Shown here one piece after another: positions 52,242-61,466 of a stretch of DNA of 64,000 nucleotides. Each line of letters opens with the position of its first letter. Position 1 is the stretch's first letter. This DNA comes from Planctomycetota bacterium (GTDB lineage: Bacteria > Planctomycetota > UBA1135 > GCA-002686595). The notes under the pieces were generated by a model that was not told the DNA's origin, searched no databases, and was given only the letters and a program-made list of their open reading frames with translations. The stretch covers positions 175,726 through 239,725 of the forward strand of contig DUDB01000047.1 in the NCBI GenBank assembly GCA_012959525.1. Reading direction: 5' to 3'. Both the position numbers and the translations under genes were made by a program.

Positions 52242-53845
52242 TCGCCTCCCTGGCCCTGACAGCCTCCGCGCTCGGCATCCTCGGGGCCGGGATTCCCAAG
52301 GCGGACGCTCTCGCGGCGGAGGGATCCCAAGAGGTCTTCTTCGTGGATGCGTCCTTGGAACTCGAAGCCCGCCTCCTCGATTGGAGGGTCGTGCGAGGCC
52401 TCGGCCGCACAGGCGCTCAGTCACGGGACCTGGTGCTCACTCTGCTGCTCGATGATGGTAGCCGCGAACTGCGCCTGCACGATCTGAGCGCAGCCGGGGT
52501 CGACCAGGAGCCCCGGGTGAAGGTCACCATCAAGGAGCACTTCACCGCCTGGAGCGTGGCGGACGTTCGCACGGAGACCGGCTTGGAGTTGCTGCTCTTT
52601 ACGGGCTCCAAGGTCTTCTCCTACAGCATCACCCACAGCCGATACCCAGACAACCTGCGGGTCCTGGCGGAGACGCCCGTGCTTTTCGACGTCCCGAGCC
52701 CCTGGGCCCTGCCCTTCTGGGGCTACCGCCTCCCAGGAACGGGAGGTGCGGGACACGATTCCGTCCTACTGCCCCAAGAAGAGGGCCTGGTGCTCTGGTC
52801 GCCCAAAGAGAATGAGGAGGGCAATCCTGAAAAGGACGATAAAGGCCATCCGGTCTACGTCCGTCGCCACCTGGTCGGCGGCGACTCGGCCGACCCCCAC
52901 CGCGACTTCGTGGAGTCCCACGCGGCGACGCGCCGCTACCGCAACGCCAGCGACCGCAACGGGCCCTTCATGGGTAGCGGAGGCACGAGTGGCACCATGC
53001 TGGCGTCGTCCCATGGTTTCGACGCACCCGCAGTCGTCGACGTGGATGGAGATGGACGCCGGGACGTGCTCGCCCTTACGGAGAAAGAGCTGCGCGTCTA
53101 CCTCTCCGCCAGCCGTACGCCAACCCGTATCGAGCCCATTCCGGACTACATGGATCCAGGAGATGGGCGCCGTCGATTGATCCTGGCCGACGTGGACGGG
53201 GACCGCGACATCGACCTGTTGGTGATACTGCAGGCCGAACTGCAGTCCCTCGGCAAGGCACCGGCTCGGATCCTGGTCCTGATCAATGACGGTAAGCGTC
53301 TGCTTCCCCCCAAACCCACGCAGGCCCTGAAGGTGGAGGGCACGGAGCTGAGCCTCCAGATCACGGACGTGAACGGAGACGGTCGCGGGGACCTAGTGCT
53401 ACGGAAATTCGAGCTTCCCGGCATCACGGAAGCCCTCACGGGGCTGAAGTTCCAGTTCACCCACCTCGTTTTCTTCGGAGAGGGGCGTGCCTTCGCCAAG
53501 AAGCCCGCCGTCAAACACGAGGAGACCTATGACGAGAGCAATCTCCAGGACGCCGTGGGAAACTACGAACTGCGTGCGGACTCCAGCGGCGATGGGGTGG
53601 CGGATCTGGCTGCGATTGGTTTGGAGGGCCGAATCACCTTGCGCCGCATCCGGTTCCGGAAGGGGGGATTTTTTCGAGCGGATTCATGGAGCCTGGATCC
53701 CAGCCCCTGGAAGGAGTTCAAGACGCCCGGGGAGGTCACTTCCCTGCGCGTACAGGATCTGAACGGGGACGGACTCGGAGATCTGATCTCGGGCGGGGAG
53801 CGACGCCTGACCATCCACCTCAGCCAGCGGCAGAGGGCCAGGTGA
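52238..53845 (+). CDS. Exported FG-GAP/VCBS-repeat protein
   Basis: 535 residues from a GTG at 52238 that overlaps the PDZ gene stop (GTGA); it opens a signal peptide (VIASLALTASALGILGAGIPKADA). Calcium-binding-type repeats are DVDGDGRRDVLAL, DVDGDRDIDLLVI, DVNGDGRGDLVLR, DSSGDGVADLAAI and DLNGDGLGDLISG, spaced about 50-90 residues, as in integrin-like FG-GAP propellers. The N-terminal ~190 residues have a mixed fold without a family. Such proteins lie in the periplasm or on the surface and bind partners or glycans. A further FG-GAP protein follows directly. Confidence 0.87.
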   Translation: MIASLALTASALGILGAGIPKADALAAEGSQEVFFVDASLELEARLLDWRVVRGLGRTGAQSRDLVLTLLLDDGSRELRLHDLSAAGVDQEPRVKVTIKEHFTAWSVADVRTETGLELLLFTGSKVFSYSITHSRYPDNLRVLAETPVLFDVPSPWALPFWGYRLPGTGGAGHDSVLLPQEEGLVLWSPKENEEGNPEKDDKGHPVYVRRHLVGGDSADPHRDFVESHAATRRYRNASDRNGPFMGSGGTSGTMLASSHGFDAPAVVDVDGDGRRDVLALTEKELRVYLSASRTPTRIEPIPDYMDPGDGRRRLILADVDGDRDIDLLVILQAELQSLGKAPARILVLINDGKRLLPPKPTQALKVEGTELSLQITDVNGDGRGDLVLRKFELPGITEALTGLKFQFTHLVFFGEGRAFAKKPAVKHEETYDESNLQDAVGNYELRADSSGDGVADLAAIGLEGRITLRRIRFRKGGFFRADSWSLDPSPWKEFKTPGEVTSLRVQDLNGDGLGDLISGGERRLTIHLSQRQRAR

Positions 53846-55503
53846 TGCTCACGGTCCTGTTGGCCCTCGCCTGCCAGGGTGTATCTCCAGGCACGGAAGG
53901 CGACAAGTCGCTGCAGACTCTGATCGACCTGGACGTGGGGGCCGCGGACCTGACCCTGCGGGACATGGACGGGGACGGGGACATGGATCTGGTGCGCGTG
54001 GACGGCGCGGGTCTGGCGGTGTTTACGCTGGGCGAGAGGGGACGCTACGCCCGGGCGCCCACGGCTCTCATGAAATGGCCCGTTGGCCGCACGGCCTGGA
54101 CTGTGGCGGACATGGACGGCTCGGGTACGCATCGCGTCCTGTTGCTCACCGGAGAGGGGAGGGTCTTCCGTCACGACTTCGACGGGGAGGGCTTCTCGAA
54201 AGGCAGGCTGATGGTGGAAGACGACGTCTTCTTGCCCCCCGGGATCACGGCCATGGATTTTTGTCGGGACGTGGATGGGGATGGCCTTCCCGACCTGGTC
54301 TTGCCCACGCGAAGCGCGCACCACGTCCACCTGGCGAATGGCGCGGGCTTTGACCCGCCCCTCATCATCGCGTTCGACCTGTCCATCACCATTTCCGCAG
54401 GTTCGCCGGGGCAGCTGGGAGCGCGTGTGGGCCGGCAGGTATCCGTGCCCAAGTTCCGCATGTACGACCTGGACGGGGATGGAGAGCGCGATCTCATCTC
54501 CCAGACACGAGAGCGGGTGACGGTTCATCTGGCGGGAGAAGAGGGACTTCCCAGCGAGCACACCTGGGTCATGGACCTGGTGGCTCTGCAGGCTGAGCTC
54601 CCCAAGCGCCCTGGGCTCGACTTCGACGATCTGCTGGCCAACGTGGAGGAGGAAGTGTCGTGGGCCGTGCGTGACTTGGACGGCGTGGCCCCCAAGGATC
54701 TGATTGTGGTCTTGGGATCGAAGTTCCGGGTGTACCTGGGCGGCTCGCACACCGGCACACGCGAAGAGCCCGATCAAATCCTCAAGGCGAGCGGCAAGGT
54801 CCTCGGTTGGTTTGTGCGGCAGGTGGTCGGTGATGCGCAACTCGACCTGCAGATCGTGCGGGGCCAACGCATCAGCCTCGGACGCGTGCTGCGCTATCTG
54901 ATCCTGCCCGGCAAGCTCGATTTCGACATCTACACCTACACCAACTCGGGAGGAACCTTCAGTCGAAAACCCACCCAGAGGGGTCGGGTCTCCGTGAAAA
55001 TTCCTCGACTCCTTCCGCTGATCGCAAAAGCCGAAGAGATCGGCAAGGCGGTCATCGAACAACTGGAGATCCCCGCGAGGCGACTGACGTGGGGTGGCGA
55101 TTCGGAGACCGACGACGTGGTGGACATCGAGGGTGATACGATTTCGGTCTATCTCGATTGCGCGCCCGAAGAGGATCGCCTCGAGCGCGCCTGGAGTGGC
55201 GAGCCCGACGTCATGAGTCTTTTGGAAGTGCTGGTCCTCGAGGATCTCGATGCTCTGGGAGATCAGGGCAACATCACACTGGAGATGAGCGACCTGTTCG
55301 AGCGGGACTTCTCTGCGGGCGCCGCCCTGCGCCGCGGTCGAGCCGGCAAACAAGCTCACTGGACCCTTGAGGTACCAGGTCTCGCCGATGCCGATCAAGT
55401 CGTCCTGCTGCCCACCGATCTGACCGGCTCGGGTAGCGATGATCTGGTGCTGTGCTCCCTGCTTGACGACCACTGGACCGTGCAGGTCTGGGTGCGGGAT
55501 TGA
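53845..55503 (+). CDS. Second FG-GAP/VCBS-repeat protein, putative lipoprotein
   Basis: 552 residues from the ATG at 53845, overlapping the preceding stop as TGATG; a GTG one codon earlier is also possible. It begins MLTVLLALACQG, which could be a very short lipobox with Cys near residue 9. FG-GAP-like units are RDMDGDGDMDLVRV, ADMDGSGTHRVLLL, RDVDGDGLPDLVLP, YDLDGDGERDLIS and LTGSGSDDLVLCS, with a degenerate central part. It is similar in plan to the upstream protein, so the two probably arose by duplication and may form a complex. Confidence 0.85.
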   Translation: MLTVLLALACQGVSPGTEGDKSLQTLIDLDVGAADLTLRDMDGDGDMDLVRVDGAGLAVFTLGERGRYARAPTALMKWPVGRTAWTVADMDGSGTHRVLLLTGEGRVFRHDFDGEGFSKGRLMVEDDVFLPPGITAMDFCRDVDGDGLPDLVLPTRSAHHVHLANGAGFDPPLIIAFDLSITISAGSPGQLGARVGRQVSVPKFRMYDLDGDGERDLISQTRERVTVHLAGEEGLPSEHTWVMDLVALQAELPKRPGLDFDDLLANVEEEVSWAVRDLDGVAPKDLIVVLGSKFRVYLGGSHTGTREEPDQILKASGKVLGWFVRQVVGDAQLDLQIVRGQRISLGRVLRYLILPGKLDFDIYTYTNSGGTFSRKPTQRGRVSVKIPRLLPLIAKAEEIGKAVIEQLEIPARRLTWGGDSETDDVVDIEGDTISVYLDCAPEEDRLERAWSGEPDVMSLLEVLVLEDLDALGDQGNITLEMSDLFERDFSAGAALRRGRAGKQAHWTLEVPGLADADQVVLLPTDLTGSGSDDLVLCSLLDDHWTVQVWVRD

Positions 55504-55524
55504 GCCCACGGGGACGCGTGGGCT
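55503..55524 (+). terminator. Hairpin after the FG-GAP operon
   Basis: AGCCCACG (55503-55510) pairs perfectly with CGTGGGCT (55517-55524) around a 6-base loop. No T-run follows. It sits between the FG-GAP gene and the sulfatase-like gene, so it may reduce read-through or stabilise the transcript end. Confidence 0.35.
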
Positions 55525-55541
55525 GGAGGTATGATTCTCCC

Positions 55542-57173
55542 ATGAGGGTCGCAACGGCACGGACTGGGATGGCCCGCTGGGGGGTTGGAGCACTCATTCT
55601 GCTTCCAGTCGCCCTTGCTGGGTGCTCCGACCCCGGTGGAGACGGGGGCACCGCAACCGAGTCTGCGTCCACTCAGCGCAATCTGATCATGATCGCCGTG
55701 GACACGCTGCGCGCGGATCATCTGGGCTGCTACGGATCCGACATCCCCACCCCTCACATCGACGCCTTGGCTGCCGCCGGAGCGCGCTTTTCAGCGGCCC
55801 GCACGCACATACCCCTGACGGGACCCAGTCACGCGTCGCTCTTCACCTCCAGCCTGCCCTCTGATCACGGCTGCACGGTGAACTCCCAGAGTTTTCCGGA
55901 GGCGAATCACACCCTAGCCGAGATCTTGAGTGAGCAAGGGTGGGCCACGGCCGCATTCGTAAGCCTCGGCGTCTTGAGCGACCGCTTCGGGTTCGCCCAA
56001 GGATTCGATACTTACGGCGGGACCTTCATTCGGCGATGGTGGAAGTCATCGGAGGAGGTCAACGCACGGCTCTCGAAGTGGTTGAGGATTGAAGGACGGG
56101 GGAGCCCACTGTTCCTGTTCGTGCACTACTCCGACCCCCACTCCCCCTACGCTCCCCCGAGCCGAGAGTACCCCAAGATCGAGATACGGCACGGAGAGGC
56201 GGTGCTCGCCAACGTGCCCGCAGATTCCCGAGACCACGACGTCACGGTGGAAGTGTCGAGCCTTCGTGAGGATTTTGAGTTTGTACTGCCGGAGGGAGTG
56301 AGCCGCAGTGAAGTGGGATGCTGGATGATCCGCACGGACGACCGCAGGGTGACGGTTAAGTTCGCGGAGGAAGATGAGTTCATCCAAAGCAACCGGGGCG
56401 CGCCCGGGTTCAAGAATCTTCCTCGCGTCTTCCGGCTGATCAACCTGGAGAAGAGCACGAAAAAGGTGACTCTGCATGTCACCCTGCGCGAACAGTTGAA
56501 TCCAGAGACCCTGATCGCCCGCTACCGCGAAGAGGTGGCCTACGTGGACTCACAGATCGGCTTGGCGATCGAGGCCCTGCAAGCGGCTGACTTGTGGGAG
56601 AACTCCGTGGTGGTCTTTACGGCCGACCATGGTGAGGGGCTCGGAGAGCACGACCTGGTGGGCCACGTGGATCAGCTCTACGACTCCGTACTGCACGTGC
56701 CCCTGATAGTCGTAGCTCCCGGACTCGTGCAACCGGGCACCGTCATTGATGCGGCGACAGGCCACATTGACGTTCTCCCCACGGTGCTCGACCTGTTGGG
56801 TGTTTCCGTCACGGATAGGTTCCGCGGCGTGAGCCGCATGCCGTGGTTTGAGGGGACCGGCTCCGCAAGCGGCACGCTCGTCTTGGGCGAGACCCACAAG
56901 CCCGAAGCCAAGACCAACCAACGTTCGGTCGTCCAGGGTGGATTTAAGTACATCCTGCACCAGGCCGACGGGTCGGAAGAACTCTACGACCTCACTCGGG
57001 ACCCCCGCGAAGAGTGCAACCTGGCCTCAGAAATGCCGCAGAAGGTGACGCTTCTGAGCGATCTGCTGCTCAGCGAATTTGAACGCGAGTTTGGACCGGG
57101 CGTCGTCGGTGAAGGTCAGGACCTGTCCGAGGAGGATAAGGTCAATCTGCAGGGCATTGGCTACGCCCGCTGA
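55542..57173 (+). CDS. Sulfatase-like alkaline-phosphatase-superfamily lipoprotein
   Basis: 543 residues from the ATG at 55542. The lipobox is LLPVALAGC, with Cys 28. The metal-binding start reads LIMIAVDTLRADHLGCYG (about 48-65). The nucleophile region reads THIPLTGPSHASLFTS with T93 where true sulfatases have Cys or Ser for formylglycine, so this may be a phospho-hydrolase or phospho-transferase rather than a sulfatase. A C-terminal VFTADHGEGLGEHDLVGH supplies metal ligands. Residues ~220-320 are an insertion not typical of the family. It is followed by a sulfotransferase gene. Confidence 0.85.
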   Translation: MRVATARTGMARWGVGALILLPVALAGCSDPGGDGGTATESASTQRNLIMIAVDTLRADHLGCYGSDIPTPHIDALAAAGARFSAARTHIPLTGPSHASLFTSSLPSDHGCTVNSQSFPEANHTLAEILSEQGWATAAFVSLGVLSDRFGFAQGFDTYGGTFIRRWWKSSEEVNARLSKWLRIEGRGSPLFLFVHYSDPHSPYAPPSREYPKIEIRHGEAVLANVPADSRDHDVTVEVSSLREDFEFVLPEGVSRSEVGCWMIRTDDRRVTVKFAEEDEFIQSNRGAPGFKNLPRVFRLINLEKSTKKVTLHVTLREQLNPETLIARYREEVAYVDSQIGLAIEALQAADLWENSVVVFTADHGEGLGEHDLVGHVDQLYDSVLHVPLIVVAPGLVQPGTVIDAATGHIDVLPTVLDLLGVSVTDRFRGVSRMPWFEGTGSASGTLVLGETHKPEAKTNQRSVVQGGFKYILHQADGSEELYDLTRDPREECNLASEMPQKVTLLSDLLLSEFEREFGPGVVGEGQDLSEEDKVNLQGIGYAR

Positions 57174-57193
57174 ATCCCTGGAGTCCCCCAGCA

Positions 57194-58102
57194 GTGACGT
57201 CCCCACACCCCACCTGGAACCCCGATCTGGAGGAGCTGGCTCGCCACCGGAAGCGACTGCGTGGGCGCCGCCGCAAGCTGCTCTTGAGGTTGGCCTCACG
57301 CCTGCCCAGCGCACCCTTCCGCGTGCTGCCCGACTTCCTGATCATCGGCGCGGCCAAGAGTGCGACCACCACCTTGTACGCCTATCTGGAGCAGAGTCCT
57401 CACGTGGCCTGGTCCTTGCGCAAGGAAGCGTTCTTTTTTGACAAGACCTTTCATTGGGGGCTGACTTGGTACCGGGCGTTCTTCCCCCTCAAATCTGCCG
57501 TTGCGCGTCAGGCACGGGAGACGGGTGGCACCGTCAGGACAGGGGAGGGCTCGCCCGACTACCTATTTCACCCCCACGCCGCACGCCGCGTACGTGAGAC
57601 GCTACCCAACACCAAGCTAGTAGCCATCCTGCGCAATCCTGTCGACCGCGCGTTTTCCTTCTACAAGCATCAGATCATGCGTACGAACGAGCCCTTCACT
57701 TTCGAGGAGGCCGTGGACGCAGAAGAGAAACGCCTCCAAGGAGAGTTGGAGCGGATGGAACGCGACGAAGGTTACGCCTCCTTCAATCGCCAGCACTATT
57801 CGTACAAGGCCCGTGGCTGCTACATGGACCAGTTGGACCGTTGGCTGGAGCACTTTCCCCGCGAGCAGATCCTGGTCCAGATCACAGATGACCTGCACAG
57901 CGATCCGCAGACCGGTGTCAACGAGTTGACCGAGTTCCTAGGCCTTCCGCCCATCGAGGTGAAAATACCCAAACGCACCCACGAGGGGGTCAGAATCGAC
58001 CCTATGAAGCCGGAAGTGCGTGCGCGCCTTCTGGAGCACTTCAGGCCCCACAATGAACGCCTGGAGGCGTTCCTGGGCCGTGATCTGAATTGGGACCGCT
58101 AG
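57194..58102 (+). CDS. PAPS-dependent sulfotransferase
   Basis: 302 residues from a GTG at 57194. The N-terminal ~40 residues are strongly basic. The 5'-phosphosulfate loop is FLIIGAAKSATTTLYAYLEQ (about 48-67, GAAKSATTT at 52-60), and the 3'-phosphate-binding region is VAILRNPVDRAFSFYKHQIM (about 144-163). The catalytic His or Glu side seems to be in KEAFFFDKTFHWGL, as in heparan-type sulfotransferases. It moves sulfate from PAPS to a hydroxyl or amino group of a glycan or lipid. It is encoded 20 bp after the sulfatase-like gene, so both may modify one surface polymer. Confidence 0.9.
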   Translation: MTSPHPTWNPDLEELARHRKRLRGRRRKLLLRLASRLPSAPFRVLPDFLIIGAAKSATTTLYAYLEQSPHVAWSLRKEAFFFDKTFHWGLTWYRAFFPLKSAVARQARETGGTVRTGEGSPDYLFHPHAARRVRETLPNTKLVAILRNPVDRAFSFYKHQIMRTNEPFTFEEAVDAEEKRLQGELERMERDEGYASFNRQHYSYKARGCYMDQLDRWLEHFPREQILVQITDDLHSDPQTGVNELTEFLGLPPIEVKIPKRTHEGVRIDPMKPEVRARLLEHFRPHNERLEAFLGRDLNWDR

Positions 58103-58177
58103 GCACTGCAACGCCCCCGAATTCGGGGCAGGGGATATGCTGGGACTTGTCCCTTTGCCACCGCCTCAAGGTACCCA

Positions 58178-61100
58178 ATGAAGCTCTCCCTACGCCTGAG
58201 TGTTCTGCTCGTCGTCAGTTCCGTGTTCTGCGCTCCCGTGCTTACTCAAGACCGGGTAGTCACTCCCAACTATGAGCAGGCCAGTAAGTTCGACTCGGCC
58301 TACCTGCGCCAGCGCACCTACAGCTCTTCGGTCTCCCCCAACTGGATCGGCGAGACGGATCGGTTCTGGTACAGCTACAAGACCAGCGCGGGAACGCGCT
58401 ACTACCTGGTAGATCCCGGAGCGGGGACTCGCGCGCACCTGTTTGATCACGAGGCGGTGGCGTCAGCCCTCTCCCTAGCTGTGAGGCAACCGCTCGAATC
58501 CACTCAACTTTCCTTGGGACGGGCAAAGATCAATGACGAGGGGACAGAGCTCTCGGTGACGGTCGAGAAGAAAGGCTTCACGATCGAGCTAGCCACGGGA
58601 GAGGTGACTCCACGAGAGACCAGCTCCGATGGGAATGATGAGGAAGCCAACTCGTCTGAGTCCCGCCGACGTTCCTTCCGGCAGCGGTCGAACTCCTCTG
58701 AAGATGACGACGACAAGAAACCCGTGGACCCGCGGGCGCATCGCAATTTCTCACCTGATCGCACGGCCTACGTCTTCCTGAAGGAGCACAACCTCTACTA
58801 CGTGGAGGCCAGCGAGGAAGTCCAGGCAGAGGTCAAGGCCATCGATGCGCGCATGAAGAAGGAGAAGCGCGAGAAAGCCAAGGCCGAGAAGGCCAAGGAC
58901 AAGGCCGGCGAAGAAGACAAGGGTGAGAACTCAGACAAGCAGGGAGAGACTAAGGACGGGGAGAAGCAAGAAGAGAAGACCACCGAGACCAAGGACAAGA
59001 GCGATGAGGACAAGGGCGATGAGGACAAGGGCGACGAGGACAAGGGCGACGAGGACAAGAGCGACGAGGACAAGAGCGACGAGGGAAAGGACGAAGACAA
59101 AGGCAAGGGCGATGAGGAAGGCGACGAAGATTCCAAGAAGGACGGCGATGACGATGCAGAAACATCCAAGGACTCCGACCAAGACGACGGAGAGGAGAAA
59201 GAGCCCGAGAAGAAGGTGGACGAGCGCGAGGCCTGGGCGGATGCCATGGACGAGAGCCTGGCTCTGCAGTTGACGGACGACGGTGCGGAAGACTACGGGT
59301 TTTCGGGTGGACGCTCCCGTGGTCCCCAGGACCAGCTGGCCGAGGGTCAAGAGGCCTACCTCGACATTCTCCAGACCGGAGAGTTCGAAGACTTCCTGCC
59401 CGGCCTTGACGACGAGAAGGACGACGACAAGAAGGAGGTCAAGACCGACGACGAGGACGAGAAGTCCAAGGACTCCGAGGAGGAAGACGAGAAACCCGAG
59501 GAACCCAAGAAATCCCGCCCGAGCGTGAGCTGGTCCCAGGACTCCACGGCCTTCTACGCCACGCGCAGGGACTCACGGAACGTCGAGGAGCTGTTCCTTG
59601 TCAACTCCCTCTCCACCCCGCGCCCCACCCTTGAGTCCTATTCCTATCCCCTACCGGGCGAGGAGAACATCAGGCGCAGCGAGTTGTTCGTGTTTGACCG
59701 CACCCGCAAGACCCTCTTCCGCGTCGACCCCGTGTGGAAGGACGAGGGCTACAGCAACGTGCACTGGGGCAAGACGGTCACACGCGACGAGGATGACGAA
59801 GAAGAGAAAGAGGGTGATGAAGCCGAAGAGGAAGTGGAGCTCGATTTCACCGGCACCGGTGACACCCTGCGCTTCCTCCGTCGAGACCGCCTGGTACGCA
59901 ACGTGGAGTTCTGCACGCTCGACACGCGCACCTCAGAGTGCACAACTCTGATTGAAGAGGGCTTCCAGCGTGCCAACATCAGCACCCAGAGTGTGCGCTA
60001 CCTGAAGGACCGCGACGAGTTGGTCTGGTGGAGCGAGCGCAGTGGCTGGGGCCACTTCTACCTCTACAGTCGGGACGGCGAGTTTAAGAACGCCATCACC
60101 TCCGGCCCTTTCCGCGCTAGTCGCATCATCGAAGTCGACGAAGACAAGGGTCTGCTCTACTTCCGCGGTAATGCCCGCGAGGAAGGAGAAAACCTCTACT
60201 ACGACCACCTCTACCGGGTTTTCCTGGACGGCTCGGGGCTCACCCTGCTCGACCCCGGCGATGCAACGCACCGCTCAAGCCTCTCGCCCACGCGCAAGTT
60301 CCTTGTGGACAACTGCTCACGGGTGGACATGGCCCCCATCTCGCGCTTGTGCGATGCCGAAGGGAAGGAGGTCATGCAGCTCGAGGAGTCGGACCTGTCG
60401 CGGCTGTATGCCGCAGGCTGGGTCATGCCCGAGGCCTTCACGTTCAAGGCCGCCGACGGGATCACGGATCTGTACGGCAACCTCTGGAAGCCCTTCGACT
60501 TTGACCCCACCAAGAAATACGCCGTCATCGCCGAGGTCTATCCTGGCCCCCAGATGGAGGGCGTGAGCCACTCCTTCTCCACCTCCCATGGCCGGCAGCA
60601 GCTGGCGCAGTTGGGCTTCTTGGTGGTGCAGCTGGGTCACCGTGGCGGAACGCCGGGTCGCTCGAAGGCTTATCACAGCTACGGCTACTTCAACCTGCGA
60701 GACTACGGGTTGGCGGACAAGAAGGCGGGCATCGAACAGTTGGCCGAGCAGCGACCCTACGTGGACATCAACCGCATCGGAATCTACGGCCACTCCGGCG
60801 GTGGATTCATGACGGCAGCCGCCCTGATGCAAGAGCCCTACAACGACTTCTTCAAGGTCGGTGTGTCCTCCTCCGGAAACCACGACAACAACGTGTATGG
60901 CTACTACTGGGCGGAGCGCTACCACGGACTGCGTGAGGTCGAGGTAGAGCAGAAGGAGCAGGAACGCTCCCGAAGCCGCGGCCGCGGACGAGGAGAGGTC
61001 GAAGCCCGTGATGACGAGGATGACGACAAGGAGAAGAAGGACGACAAGAAAGTCGAGGGCGACAACCAGAAGAAAGACGGCGAAAAGAGCGACAAGGATG

Positions 61101-61465
61101 GCGAGAAGAAGGACGGCGAAGAAACTGAAGAGGAGAAGGACGGCGAAGAAACTGAAGAGGAGAAGGAAGCCGAGACGCGCTTCCAGATCCAGGTGCCTTC
61201 AAATGCCGAGCTCGCCGCCAACCTCAAGGGCCATCTCCTGCTCGTCCACGGTGACATGGACAACAACGTGCACCCGGCCGGAACCATGCGCCTTGTGGAT
61301 GCCCTGATCCGCGAGAACAAGCGCTTCGACATGCTCATCATTCCTGGCAAGCGCCACGGCTACGGGGACGCATCCGGCTACTTCACCCAACGCAAGTGGG
61401 ACTACTTCGTGGAACACCTGATGGGCCACACCCCCGACAGCGCGGACATCAAGAACAAGGACTAG
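58178..61465 (+). CDS. S9-family serine peptidase with highly charged insertions
   Basis: 1095 residues with a signal peptide (LSVLLVVSSVFCAPVLTQ). Typical DPP-IV/S9B enzymes have ~700-750. The beta-propeller contains Lys/Asp/Glu-rich insertions at about 148-185, 224-350, 408-448 and 530-555. The second includes six 15-bp repeats coding D-E-D-K-G/S. The C-terminal catalytic domain has the triad S873 (GHSGGG), D1026 (HGDMDNN) and H1060 (KRHGYG), but a ~79-residue charged insertion (about 923-1001) lies between the Ser and the Asp. It should cleave dipeptides after Pro or Ala. Expression outside the cytoplasm is inferred from the signal. Confidence 0.92.
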   Translation: MKLSLRLSVLLVVSSVFCAPVLTQDRVVTPNYEQASKFDSAYLRQRTYSSSVSPNWIGETDRFWYSYKTSAGTRYYLVDPGAGTRAHLFDHEAVASALSLAVRQPLESTQLSLGRAKINDEGTELSVTVEKKGFTIELATGEVTPRETSSDGNDEEANSSESRRRSFRQRSNSSEDDDDKKPVDPRAHRNFSPDRTAYVFLKEHNLYYVEASEEVQAEVKAIDARMKKEKREKAKAEKAKDKAGEEDKGENSDKQGETKDGEKQEEKTTETKDKSDEDKGDEDKGDEDKGDEDKSDEDKSDEGKDEDKGKGDEEGDEDSKKDGDDDAETSKDSDQDDGEEKEPEKKVDEREAWADAMDESLALQLTDDGAEDYGFSGGRSRGPQDQLAEGQEAYLDILQTGEFEDFLPGLDDEKDDDKKEVKTDDEDEKSKDSEEEDEKPEEPKKSRPSVSWSQDSTAFYATRRDSRNVEELFLVNSLSTPRPTLESYSYPLPGEENIRRSELFVFDRTRKTLFRVDPVWKDEGYSNVHWGKTVTRDEDDEEEKEGDEAEEEVELDFTGTGDTLRFLRRDRLVRNVEFCTLDTRTSECTTLIEEGFQRANISTQSVRYLKDRDELVWWSERSGWGHFYLYSRDGEFKNAITSGPFRASRIIEVDEDKGLLYFRGNAREEGENLYYDHLYRVFLDGSGLTLLDPGDATHRSSLSPTRKFLVDNCSRVDMAPISRLCDAEGKEVMQLEESDLSRLYAAGWVMPEAFTFKAADGITDLYGNLWKPFDFDPTKKYAVIAEVYPGPQMEGVSHSFSTSHGRQQLAQLGFLVVQLGHRGGTPGRSKAYHSYGYFNLRDYGLADKKAGIEQLAEQRPYVDINRIGIYGHSGGGFMTAAALMQEPYNDFFKVGVSSSGNHDNNVYGYYWAERYHGLREVEVEQKEQERSRSRGRGRGEVEARDDEDDDKEKKDDKKVEGDNQKKDGEKSDKDGEKKDGEETEEEKDGEETEEEKEAETRFQIQVPSNAELAANLKGHLLLVHGDMDNNVHPAGTMRLVDALIRENKRFDMLIIPGKRHGYGDASGYFTQRKWDYFVEHLMGHTPDSADIKNKD
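59001..59090 (+). repeat. Six-copy 15-bp coding minisatellite in the S9 peptidase
   Basis: Six head-to-tail units related to GCGACGAGGACAAGG (59001-59090) differ by one to three bases and code for the D-E-D-K-G/S repeat of the acidic insertion. The frame is preserved because the unit is 15 bp. Confidence 0.95.
61112..61165 (+). repeat. Perfect 27-bp direct repeat in the S9 catalytic insertion
   Basis: Two exact 27-base copies beginning GACGGCGAAGAAACTGAAG (61112-61138 and 61139-61165) code for the doubled D-G-E-E-T-E-E-E-K segment. It lies within the charged insertion between the catalytic Ser and Asp. Confidence 0.95.
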
Positions 61466-61466
61466 A

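Noticed and set aside
53563-55593. 676-residue frame antisense to the FG-GAP genes
   Set aside because: It follows from Asp/Gly-rich codons on the opposite strand and has no ribosome-binding site or domain.
58798-59350. Leu/Val/Ser-rich hydrophobic frames antisense to the charged repeats
   Set aside because: Their apparent membrane character is only the complement of Lys/Glu/Asp codons in the S9 peptidase insertions.
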